Assembly (NCBI GenBank): GCA_043738625.1
Contig: JAYUFR010000195.1
Location: 1-12,516 of the forward strand
Source: JANYCD01 sp043738625
GTDB lineage: Bacteria > Pseudomonadota > Gammaproteobacteria > Burkholderiales > Rhodocyclaceae
DNA length: 12,516 nt
Reading direction: 5' to 3'
In this document: in pieces, positions 4,828 to 11,720 of the stretch
Position numbering within the stretch: the first letter of the stretch is position 1
Layout of the letters: each line of letters starts with the position of its first letter
Position numbers and translations under genes: made by a program
Notes under the pieces: generated by a model
Database searches by the model: none
Told to the model about the DNA's origin: nothing
What the model saw: only the letters and a program-made list of their open reading frames with translations

Positions 4828-7160
4828 TAGAAATCGAAATCGACGGCAAGCCGGTGCAGATCGCCGAAGGCAGCACCGTCATGGATGCAGCCCACAGTAT
4901 CGGCATCTATATCCCGCATTTCTGCTATCACAAGAAGTTGTCCATCGCCGCCAACTGCCGCATGTGTCTGGTGCAGGTCGAGAAAGCGCCCAAGCCGATG
5001 CCGGCCTGTGCCACGCCGGTGACCAACGGAATGAAGGTGTTCACCCATTCCGAAATGGCAGTGACCGCGCAGAAGGGCGTGATGGAGTTTCTGCTGATCA
5101 ATCACCCGCTCGACTGCCCGATCTGCGATCAGGGCGGCGAATGCCAGTTGCAGGATCTGGCGGTGGGCTATGGCAGTTCCGGTTCGCGCTACGAAGAAGA
5201 AAAGCGCGTCGTCACTGACAAGGACCTCGGGCCACTGGTCACCACCGAGCTCACGCGCTGCATCAACTGCACGCGTTGCGTGCGCTTCACCCAGGAAATC
5301 GCCGGCCTGATGGAGCTCGGCCAGGCCTTCCGTGGCGAGCATGCCGAGATCATGCCCTTCGTCGAGAGCACGGTGAATTCCGAACTCTCCGGCAACATCA
5401 TCGACATCTGCCCGGTAGGTGCGCTGACTTCCAAGCCTTTCCGCTTCGCCGCCCGCACCTGGGAGTTGTCGCGCCGCAAGTCGGTTAGCCCGCACGACAG
5501 CCTGGGCAGCAACCTGATCGTGCAAGTCAAGAACGACAAGGTGTTGCGTGTGTTGCCGCTGGAAAACGAAGACATCAATGAATGCTGGCTGTCCGACAAG
5601 GACCGCTTCTCCTATGAAGCGCTCAACAGCGACCAGCGCTTGACCAAGCCGATGTTGAAGCAGGGCGGGCAGTGGCAGGAAGTGGAGTGGAACGTGGCGC
5701 TCGACTATGCCGCGCATGCCTTGCGCGACGTGGCGAAAGCCCATGGCGGTGCGGCAATTGGCGGACTGGTCAGCCCGCACGCCACACTGGAAGAAATGTA
5801 TCTCGCGCAGAAACTGCTGCGCGGCATCGGCTCCGAAAATATTGACTTCCGCCTGCGCCAGACCGACTTCTCGGCTGATGGAAAACGCAAGGGCACACCC
5901 TGGCTGGGGTTGAAAGTCGCCGATATTCCAAAACTCGATCGCGTGCTGGTGATCGGCTCCTTCCTGCGCAAGGATCATCCGCTGCTGGCCCAACGTCTGC
6001 GTCAGGCCGCCAAACGCGGTACGCAGGTCAGCGTGATTCATGCGGCCGATGACGACCTGCTGATCAACCTGTTTGCGCAGAGCATTGCCGCGCCATCGCA
6101 ACTGCCAAACGTGTTGGCGCAAGTGGTCCAGGCTGTGGCTGAATTGAAAGGCGCTACCGCCGCTGCCGCCATTGCCGCTGTCAATGTTTCCGCTGCTGCG
6201 AAAAAGATTGCCGAAAGTCTCGTCTCAGGCAGCAACAGCGCCGTACTGTTGGGAAACTTTGCCGTCCAGCATCCGCAGGCTGCTGTGCTGCAAGCACTGG
6301 CGCAACAACTGGCAACGCTTGTCGGCGCGCGCTTTGGCATTCTTGGCGAAGCCGCCAACAGCGTCGGCGGGTACGTGGCAAACGCCATCCCCGGTGCGGA
6401 CGGCCTCAATGCCGCACGCCAGCTCAGCGAACCACGCAAGGCCTATGTGCTGCTCGGCGTCGAGCCCGAACTTGATTGTGCCGATGGGCGTGCCGCATTG
6501 GCGGCCATGCAGCAGGCCGCCGCGGTGGTGGTGATGTCCCAGTTCAAGTCTCTGGCGGCGCTCGAATACGCCGATGTCCTGTTGCCGGTTTCACCCTTCA
6601 GTGAAACTTCCGGTACGTTCGTCAATGCCGAAGGCCGGGTGCAGAGTTTCCATGCCGTGGTCAAGCCAAGCGGCGAAGCCCGTCCGGCCTGGAAAGTATT
6701 GCGCGTACTCGGCAACCTGCTGCAGGTGGCCGGATTCGATTACGAAAATAGTGAACAGGTTCGCGCTGAAGCTCTTGGCGGCAAGCCGGAGTTTGTCGCC
6801 GGCCTCGACAATGGCATCGACGGGTTTGCAATTACCTTGCCGGCTGCGGCTACCGGATTGGAACGCATTGCCGATGTGCCGATCCACTTTGCCGATCCGC
6901 TGGTGCGGCGTGCACCCAGCCTGCAAAAATCCAAAGATGCTGAACCGCCCAGCGCACGCATGAACGCGGCGATGCTCAGCAAGCTCGGCCTTGCCAACGG
7001 TGCTGCGGTCAAGGTCAAGGCCAAGTCGGGGCAGGGCGAAGCGGCGTTGCTGGCGCAACTCGACGCCGGCGTGGCCGATGGCTGCGTGCGTGTCTCGGCA
7101 GCGCATGCCACCACCGCGGCGCTGGCAAGCTTCGCTGCGCTTGTTGTGGAACGGGTGTGA
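4824..7160 (+). CDS. nuoG: NADH-quinone oxidoreductase subunit G (NuoG, 75 kDa type)
   Basis: NuoG carries the electron wire from NuoF towards NuoI. The product is 778 residues. Its N-terminal ferredoxin domain holds the [2Fe-2S] cluster N1b (C34, C45, C48, C62). The HPLDCPICDQGGEC motif supplies N5 (H94, C98, C101, C107). CINCTRC with the later DICPVGAL supplies N4 (C146, C149, C152, C196). The rest is a molybdopterin-oxidoreductase-like domain with no metal site expected, ending in an Ala-rich region. The extra cysteines that bind cluster N7 in E. coli are absent after residue 215 (region LSRRKSVSPHDSLGSN), as in many betaproteobacterial and mitochondrial forms. The frame is open further upstream inside nuoF, but ATG 4824, with GAGGG at 4815-4819, gives the family start MIEIEIDGKPV. 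Confidence 0.98.
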   Translation: MIEIEIDGKPVQIAEGSTVMDAAHSIGIYIPHFCYHKKLSIAANCRMCLVQVEKAPKPMPACATPVTNGMKVFTHSEMAVTAQKGVMEFLLINHPLDCPICDQGGECQLQDLAVGYGSSGSRYEEEKRVVTDKDLGPLVTTELTRCINCTRCVRFTQEIAGLMELGQAFRGEHAEIMPFVESTVNSELSGNIIDICPVGALTSKPFRFAARTWELSRRKSVSPHDSLGSNLIVQVKNDKVLRVLPLENEDINECWLSDKDRFSYEALNSDQRLTKPMLKQGGQWQEVEWNVALDYAAHALRDVAKAHGGAAIGGLVSPHATLEEMYLAQKLLRGIGSENIDFRLRQTDFSADGKRKGTPWLGLKVADIPKLDRVLVIGSFLRKDHPLLAQRLRQAAKRGTQVSVIHAADDDLLINLFAQSIAAPSQLPNVLAQVVQAVAELKGATAAAAIAAVNVSAAAKKIAESLVSGSNSAVLLGNFAVQHPQAAVLQALAQQLATLVGARFGILGEAANSVGGYVANAIPGADGLNAARQLSEPRKAYVLLGVEPELDCADGRAALAAMQQAAAVVVMSQFKSLAALEYADVLLPVSPFSETSGTFVNAEGRVQSFHAVVKPSGEARPAWKVLRVLGNLLQVAGFDYENSEQVRAEALGGKPEFVAGLDNGIDGFAITLPAAATGLERIADVPIHFADPLVRRAPSLQKSKDAEPPSARMNAAMLSKLGLANGAAVKVKAKSGQGEAALLAQLDAGVADGCVRVSAAHATTAALASFAALVVERV

Positions 7161-8209
7161 TGGAGGCCCTGTTGCAGCCGCTGCAAGCCTTCTTCGGACC
7201 GATCTGGCCGCTGCTGTGGACCCTGATCAAGATCGTCGGCATCATGATTCCGCTGCTGCTGTCGATGGCGTACCTGACCTTGGCCGAACGCAAGGTGATC
7301 GGCTACATGCACATCCGCCTCGGCCCCAACCGTGTCGGGTTCTGGGGCTTGATGCAGCCGATTGCCGATGGCATCAAGTTGCTGTTCAAGGAAATCATCG
7401 TTCCGACCGGCGCCGACAAATGGCTTTTCTTCCTTGGTCCGATTTTCGCCCTGGCGCCGGCGCTGGCGGTATGGGCCATCATTCCCTTTGCTGATGGCTG
7501 GGTACTGGCCAATGTTGATGCAGGCGTGTTGCTGATGCTGGCGATCACCTCATTCGGCGTCTACGGCGTGATCATCGCCGGCTGGGCCTCCAATTCGAAG
7601 TACCCGTTCCTTGGCGCCATGCGCGCCTCGGCGCAGATGGTGTCCTACGAAGTATCAATGGGCCTGGCGCTGATCTGTGTATTGATGGTGTCCAACAGCC
7701 TCAACCTGAGCGACATCGTTCGCGTTCAGAATCACGGTTACTTTGCCGACCATGGCTGGGGATTGTTTTCATGGAACTGGCTGCCACTGCTGCCGATGTT
7801 TGTGGTCTACCTGATTTCGGGTGTGGCTGAAACCAACCGCGCGCCCTTCGACGTGGTCGAAGGCGAATCCGAAATCGTTGCCGGCCACATGGTGGAATAT
7901 TCGGGCATGGCCTTCGCACTGTTCTTCCTCGCCGAATACACCAACATGATCGTGGTGTCGGCCATGGTCGCGATTTTCTTCCTCGGTGGCTGGTTGTCGC
8001 CGGTCGGTTTCCTGCCCGATGGTTTTCATTGGCTGGCGCTGAAGATGGCGGCAACGCTGTTCTTCTTTATCTGGATCCGCGCTACCTTCCCACGCTACCG
8101 TTACGACCAGATCATGCGTCTGGGCTGGAAGGTATTCGTGCCGCTCTGTCTGTTGTGGATTTTCGTCATCGGGGTCTGGATGATGTCACCACTCAACATA
8201 TTCAAGTGA
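7160..8209 (+). CDS. nuoH: NADH-quinone oxidoreductase subunit H (NuoH, ND1 type)
   Basis: NuoH is the membrane subunit that holds the entrance of the quinone chamber and links quinone reduction to the proton path. The product is 349 residues and very hydrophobic, with about eight predicted membrane segments. Two ND1 signatures are clear: AERKVIGYMHIRLGPNRVG (residues 42-60) and, in the long conserved loop, ETNRAPFDVVEGESEIVAG (224-242), whose acidic residues are functionally important in the family. The ATG at 7160 overlaps the nuoG TGA by one base; a GTG immediately before it (7157) is an alternative start adding one residue. The ribosome binding site is weak, so coupling to nuoG is likely. 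Confidence 0.97.
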   Translation: MEALLQPLQAFFGPIWPLLWTLIKIVGIMIPLLLSMAYLTLAERKVIGYMHIRLGPNRVGFWGLMQPIADGIKLLFKEIIVPTGADKWLFFLGPIFALAPALAVWAIIPFADGWVLANVDAGVLLMLAITSFGVYGVIIAGWASNSKYPFLGAMRASAQMVSYEVSMGLALICVLMVSNSLNLSDIVRVQNHGYFADHGWGLFSWNWLPLLPMFVVYLISGVAETNRAPFDVVEGESEIVAGHMVEYSGMAFALFFLAEYTNMIVVSAMVAIFFLGGWLSPVGFLPDGFHWLALKMAATLFFFIWIRATFPRYRYDQIMRLGWKVFVPLCLLWIFVIGVWMMSPLNIFK

Positions 8210-8219
8210 AAGGCTGACC

Positions 8220-8705
8220 ATGGGCGCCAGAGACTTTATCGGCAGTCTGTTCCTCAAGGAATTGGTCAAGGGCATGGCCCTCACCGGACGTTATTTCTTC
8301 GCGCGCAAAATCACGGTCCAGTACCCCGAAGAAAAAACGCCGCAGTCGAATCGATTTCGCGGCCTCCACGCTTTGCGCCGCTATCCCAATGGCGAGGAAC
8401 GCTGCATTGCCTGCAAGCTGTGCGAAGCGGTGTGTCCGGCGCTGGCGATCACCATCGAGTCGGCCGAGCGTGATGACGGCAGTCGCCGCACCACACGCTA
8501 CGACATCGACCTGACCAAGTGTATATTTTGCGGCTTTTGCGAAGAAGCCTGCCCGGTTGATGCCATCGTCGAAACCCGTGTGTTCGAGTACCACGGCGAG
8601 AAGCGCGGCGACCTTTACTACACCAAGCAGATGCTGCTGGCCAATGGCGACCGCTACGAAGATCAGATCGCCGCCGACCGCGAGCAGGATGCGAAGTTCC
8701 GATGA
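8220..8705 (+). CDS. nuoI: NADH-quinone oxidoreductase subunit I (NuoI, TYKY type, 2x[4Fe-4S])
   Basis: NuoI carries clusters N6a and N6b, which bridge NuoG and the N2 cluster of NuoB. The product is 161 residues. After an amphipathic N-terminal helix that lies on the membrane heel, two ferredoxin motifs follow: CIACKLCEAVCP (C62, C65, C68, C72) and CIFCGFCEEACP (C101, C104, C107, C111). As in other two-cluster ferredoxins, the last cysteine of each motif probably serves the other cluster. GAAAGG (8208-8213) sits about seven bases before the ATG. The gene is the last one before the 84-base gap that holds the REP pair, and its stop overlaps an ATG (ATGA, 8702-8705) opening an 8-codon frame. 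Confidence 0.98.
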   Translation: MGARDFIGSLFLKELVKGMALTGRYFFARKITVQYPEEKTPQSNRFRGLHALRRYPNGEERCIACKLCEAVCPALAITIESAERDDGSRRTTRYDIDLTKCIFCGFCEEACPVDAIVETRVFEYHGEKRGDLYYTKQMLLANGDRYEDQIAADREQDAKFR

Positions 8706-8789
8706 AAACAACCAATAAGGGTATGTAGGAGGCCCGCCACCGGGCCGATGAACTAAATCGCGGCGATGGCGCCGCTCCTACAAAAACAT
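8706..8789 (+). other. nuoI-nuoJ intergenic region without a visible ribosome binding site
   Basis: This 84-base gap holds 18 bases of ordinary sequence, then the REP pair at 8724-8782, then only AAAAACA-type A-rich sequence before the nuoJ ATG at 8790. The single purine-rich match to anti-Shine-Dalgarno, TAGGAGG (8726-8732), is inside the first REP arm, almost 60 bases from the start codon and able to pair with TCCTA at 8776-8780. No T-run terminator is present. Confidence 0.6.
8724..8782. repeat. REPIN: mirror-image pair of REP sequences (GTAGGAG type)
   Basis: Two 25-base units lie in opposite orientation around a 7-base spacer (8750-8756). Unit 1 (8725-8749) reads GTAGGAG, GCCCG stem, CCAC loop, CGGGC stem, CGAT. 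Unit 2 is on the minus strand (8781 back to 8757): GTAGGAG, CGGCG stem, CCAT loop, CGCCG stem, CGAT. The outer arms TGTAGGAG (8724-8731) and CTCCTACA (8775-8782) pair perfectly over 8 bp, giving a three-way, cloverleaf-like fold. Both units keep the leading GTAG and the closing CGAT, while the stem bases differ but compensate. GTAG-headed REPs of this design are well known in Pseudomonas and relatives, where they are moved by RAYT (TnpA-REP) transposases. No RAYT gene is in this window. Confidence 0.9.
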
Positions 8790-9398
8790 ATGGACTTCAA
8801 AACCATCCTTTTCTACATGCTGTCGGCGGTGATGATCCTCGCGGCTTTTCGCGTCATCACTGCGCGCAATCCGGTGCATGCAGCACTGTTCCTGGTGCTG
8901 GCGTTCTTCCAGGCTTCCGGACTATGGCTGCTGCTGCAGGCGGAGTTCCTCGCCGTGGCGCTGATCGTGGTCTACGTTGGCGCGGTGATGGTGCTGTTCC
9001 TGTTCGTGGTGATGATGCTGGACATCAACATCGAAAGCGTGCGACGCGGTTTCTGGAATCATCTGCCATTGGGCGCAACCATTGGCGGCCTGATGGTGTT
9101 CGAAATGTTTACCGTATTGAGCGGCCGCTACTTCGCTCTCGATGCCATGCCGGAACAGACCAACCCGGTGGGCTACAGCAATACCAAGGAATTGGGACGC
9201 CTGCTGTTCACCGACTTTGCCTATCCGTTCGAACTGGCTTCGGTGATCCTGCTGGTGGCGATCATTGCCGCCGTGGTGCTGACCCACCGCAAGCGCAAGG
9301 ACAGCAAGGTGATGCGCGTCGTCGATCAGCTGGCGGTACGTCGTGAAGACCGCATCCGCATGGTCAACATGGCGTCGGAAAAGGAGACGGCAGAATGA
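8790..9398 (+). CDS. nuoJ: NADH-quinone oxidoreductase subunit J (NuoJ, ND6 type)
   Basis: NuoJ is a membrane subunit whose third helix carries a pi-bulge proposed to couple quinone chemistry to proton pumping. The product is 202 residues with about five membrane segments. The ND6 signature VYVGAVMVLFLFVVMMLDIN lies at 61-80, preceded by ITARNPVHAALFLVLAF (23-39) and the acidic E52 in LLLQAEFLA. The ATG at 8790 gives the family N-terminus MDFKTILFY. It has no Shine-Dalgarno sequence and lies 7 bases after the REP pair. An in-frame ATG at 8766, inside a REP hairpin loop, would add MAPLLQKH and is probably not used; the frame is closed upstream by TAA at 8754. The charged, hydrophilic C-terminus (from about residue 170) ends in an ATGA overlap with nuoK. 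Confidence 0.95.
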   Translation: MDFKTILFYMLSAVMILAAFRVITARNPVHAALFLVLAFFQASGLWLLLQAEFLAVALIVVYVGAVMVLFLFVVMMLDINIESVRRGFWNHLPLGATIGGLMVFEMFTVLSGRYFALDAMPEQTNPVGYSNTKELGRLLFTDFAYPFELASVILLVAIIAAVVLTHRKRKDSKVMRVVDQLAVRREDRIRMVNMASEKETAE

Positions 9399-9712
9399 CC
9401 TGGGCTGGTGTTTCCCTGTCTCACTACCTGGTGCTCGGCGCAATCCTGTTTGCCATCAGCGTGGTGGGGATTTTCCTCAACCGCAAAAATCTGATCGTGC
9501 TGTTGATGGCCATCGAATTGATGCTGCTGGCGGTGAATCTCAACTTCGTCGCCTTCTCACACTACCTGCATGATCCGGCGGGCCAGTTGTTCGTATTCTT
9601 CATTTTGACTGTGGCCGCCGCCGAATCGGCGATTGGCCTGGCGATCCTGGTGGTGCTGTTCCGCAATCTTTCGACCATCAACGTCGAAGACCTCGACAGT
9701 CTCAAGGGCTGA
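9395..9712 (+). CDS. nuoK: NADH-quinone oxidoreductase subunit K (NuoK, ND4L type)
   Basis: NuoK is a three-helix membrane subunit in the central hydrophilic axis that carries protons between the quinone module and the antiporter-like subunits. The product is 105 residues. The two membrane-buried glutamates of the family are present: E41 in LLMAIELMLLAVNLNFV (second helix) and E77 in TVAAAESAIGLAILV (third helix). A strong ribosome binding site AAGGAGA (9381-9387) lies eight bases upstream and inside the end of nuoJ. The start overlaps the nuoJ stop as ATGA. The nuoL start follows 3 bases after its TGA. Confidence 0.97.
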   Translation: MTWAGVSLSHYLVLGAILFAISVVGIFLNRKNLIVLLMAIELMLLAVNLNFVAFSHYLHDPAGQLFVFFILTVAAAESAIGLAILVVLFRNLSTINVEDLDSLKG

Positions 9713-9715
9713 ACG

Positions 9716-11704
9716 ATGGACATGAAAACCACCTATCTGCTGATTCCGCTGGCGCCGCTGTTCGGCGCCATTATCGCCGGACTCTTCGGCAAGATCATCG
9801 GCCGCGCTGGCGCCCACTGGATCACCATCCTTGGCGTCGCGACTTCATTCGTCCTTTCCGTCCTCGTCTATCAGGACGTGGAAGCGGGGCATACCTGGAA
9901 CGGGACGGTCTATACCTGGCTGCAATCCGCTGGGCTCAAGATGGAAGTCGGTTTCCTGATTGACCAGCTCAGCGTGATGATGATGCTGGTCGTCACTTTC
10001 GTCTCGCTGATGGTGCACATTTACACCGTTGGTTACATGGCCGACGATCCCGGCTACCAGCGTTTCTTCAGCTACATTTCGCTATTCACCTTTTCGATGC
10101 TGATGCTGGTGATGAGCAACAACTTTGTCCAGTTGTTCTTCGGCTGGGAAGCGGTGGGCCTGGTGTCTTACCTGTTGATCGGCTTCTGGTACACGCGGCC
10201 GACGGCGATCTACGCCAACCTCAAGGCCTTCCTGGTGAACCGCGTCGGCGATTTCGGTTTCCTGCTTGGCATTGCGCTGATTGCCTCTTATGCCGGCAGC
10301 CTCGATTACGCGACCGTGTTCGCACACAAAGACCAGCTCGCCGCCACCAGCATCGAACTGTTCAACGGCACCCCCTGGTCGCTGGTGAGCGTCATCTGCA
10401 TCTGCCTGTTCATCGGCGCCATGGGCAAGTCGGCACAGGTGCCGTTGCATGTCTGGCTGCCCGATTCGATGGAAGGCCCGACGCCGATTTCGGCGCTGAT
10501 CCATGCCGCCACCATGGTGACCGCCGGCATCTTCATGGTCACGCGCATGTCGCCGCTGTTCGAGCTGTCCGATGCCGCGCTGTCCTTCGTGCTCGTGATC
10601 GGCGCGATTACTGCGCTGTTCATGGGCTTTCTCGGCATCATCCAGAACGACATCAAGCGCGTGGTGGCGTACTCGACGCTGTCCCAACTCGGCTACATGA
10701 CGGTGGCGCTGGGCGCCTCGGCCTATTCGGTGGCGGTGTTCCACCTGATGACCCATGCCTTCTTCAAGGCGCTGCTATTCCTCGGCGCCGGCTCGGTGAT
10801 TATCGGCTGCCACCATAATCAGGACATCCGCTACATGGGCGGCCTGTGGAAGCACATGCGCATTACCTGGATCACGTCGCTGATTGGGTCGCTGGCGTTG
10901 ATCGGTCTGCCGTTCTTCTCCGGCTTCTATTCCAAGGACTCGATCATCGAAGCGGTGCATCTCTCGCATCTGCCCGGTCATACTTTTGCCTATTATTCGG
11001 TCGTGGCCGGCGTGTTCGTCACTGCCTTCTATTCGTTCCGCATGGTCTTCCTGGTCTTCCATGGCGAAGAGCGGTATGACCAGGTGCCGCATGATGAACA
11101 TGGCCATGACGATCATCATGGCGGCGGCACGCCGCACGAGTCGCCCTGGGTGGTCACGTTGCCGCTGGTTCTGCTCGCGATTCCCTCAGTTGTCATTGGC
11201 TTCATGACCATTGCGCCGATGCTGCACGGCGACTGGTTCGGTGCATCCGTGGTCATCGATGCCGCGAAGCACGGCGCGCTGGAAGAAATGACGCATGATT
11301 TCCGCGGTCCGATGGAAATGGCGCTTGAAGGTCTGACTGCATTGCCGTTCGTGCTCGCCGTGTCGGGTGTTGCGCTGGCCTGGTTCCTTTATCTGAAGCG
11401 TCCGGATATCCCCGCCATCATCAAACAGCGCTTCGCCCCGATCTACACCCTGCTCGACAACAAGTACTACTTCGACAAATTCAACGAAGTGTTCTTTGCC
11501 GGCGGCGCACGCCTGCTCGGCCGTGGTCTGTGGAAGGGCAGTGACCAGGCCTTGATCGATGGCGCGGTCAATGGCTCGGCACAACTGGTTGGCCTGGTTG
11601 CTGCCGGCGCGCGACTGCTCCAGCGCGGACACATTTACCAATATGCCGCCTCAATGCTCATCGGTGTTCTTGTACTGATGGGGCTGTTACTGAATCGCGC
11701 CTGA
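9716..11704 (+). CDS. nuoL: NADH-quinone oxidoreductase subunit L (NuoL, ND5 type, proton pump)
   Basis: NuoL is the distal antiporter-like pump of the membrane arm, with a long lateral C-terminal helix. The product is 662 residues with about 16 membrane segments. Key residues visible are E145 in FFGWEAVGLVSYLL, D179 in NRVGDFGF, K238 in GAMGKSAQVPLHVWLPDSM, the SALIHAATMVTAGIF stretch (259-273), K351 in THAFFKALLFLGAGSV and K407 in GFYSKDSI. A His/Asp-rich soluble loop (PHDEHGHDDHHGGGTPHE, residues 458-475) separates membrane segments before the lateral helix region. The ATG at 9716 has AAGGG (9704-9708) seven bases upstream; ATG at 9722 is a weaker alternative removing two residues. nuoM follows after 16 bases. 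Confidence 0.97.
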   Translation: MDMKTTYLLIPLAPLFGAIIAGLFGKIIGRAGAHWITILGVATSFVLSVLVYQDVEAGHTWNGTVYTWLQSAGLKMEVGFLIDQLSVMMMLVVTFVSLMVHIYTVGYMADDPGYQRFFSYISLFTFSMLMLVMSNNFVQLFFGWEAVGLVSYLLIGFWYTRPTAIYANLKAFLVNRVGDFGFLLGIALIASYAGSLDYATVFAHKDQLAATSIELFNGTPWSLVSVICICLFIGAMGKSAQVPLHVWLPDSMEGPTPISALIHAATMVTAGIFMVTRMSPLFELSDAALSFVLVIGAITALFMGFLGIIQNDIKRVVAYSTLSQLGYMTVALGASAYSVAVFHLMTHAFFKALLFLGAGSVIIGCHHNQDIRYMGGLWKHMRITWITSLIGSLALIGLPFFSGFYSKDSIIEAVHLSHLPGHTFAYYSVVAGVFVTAFYSFRMVFLVFHGEERYDQVPHDEHGHDDHHGGGTPHESPWVVTLPLVLLAIPSVVIGFMTIAPMLHGDWFGASVVIDAAKHGALEEMTHDFRGPMEMALEGLTALPFVLAVSGVALAWFLYLKRPDIPAIIKQRFAPIYTLLDNKYYFDKFNEVFFAGGARLLGRGLWKGSDQALIDGAVNGSAQLVGLVAAGARLLQRGHIYQYAASMLIGVLVLMGLLLNRA

Positions 11705-11720
11705 TGAGAGCCTCCATCAA

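Noticed and set aside
4545..6122. Long minus-strand open frame (525 codons) opposite nuoF/nuoG
   Set aside because: It lies wholly opposite strongly conserved nuoF and nuoG coding sequence, its translation is His/Arg/Gln-rich without any recognisable domain, and such antisense frames are expected in GC-rich genes with few stop codons.
7157..7159. GTG start for nuoH
   Set aside because: It is possible, but the adjacent ATG at 7160 is the stronger start codon and gives the same protein less one residue.
8724..8782. Intrinsic terminator or attenuator after nuoI
   Set aside because: The outer arm is followed by an A-run, not a T-run, on the + strand, and the symmetric two-unit layout fits REPs better. 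On the minus strand the T-run lies on the 5' side, so it does not form a terminator there either.
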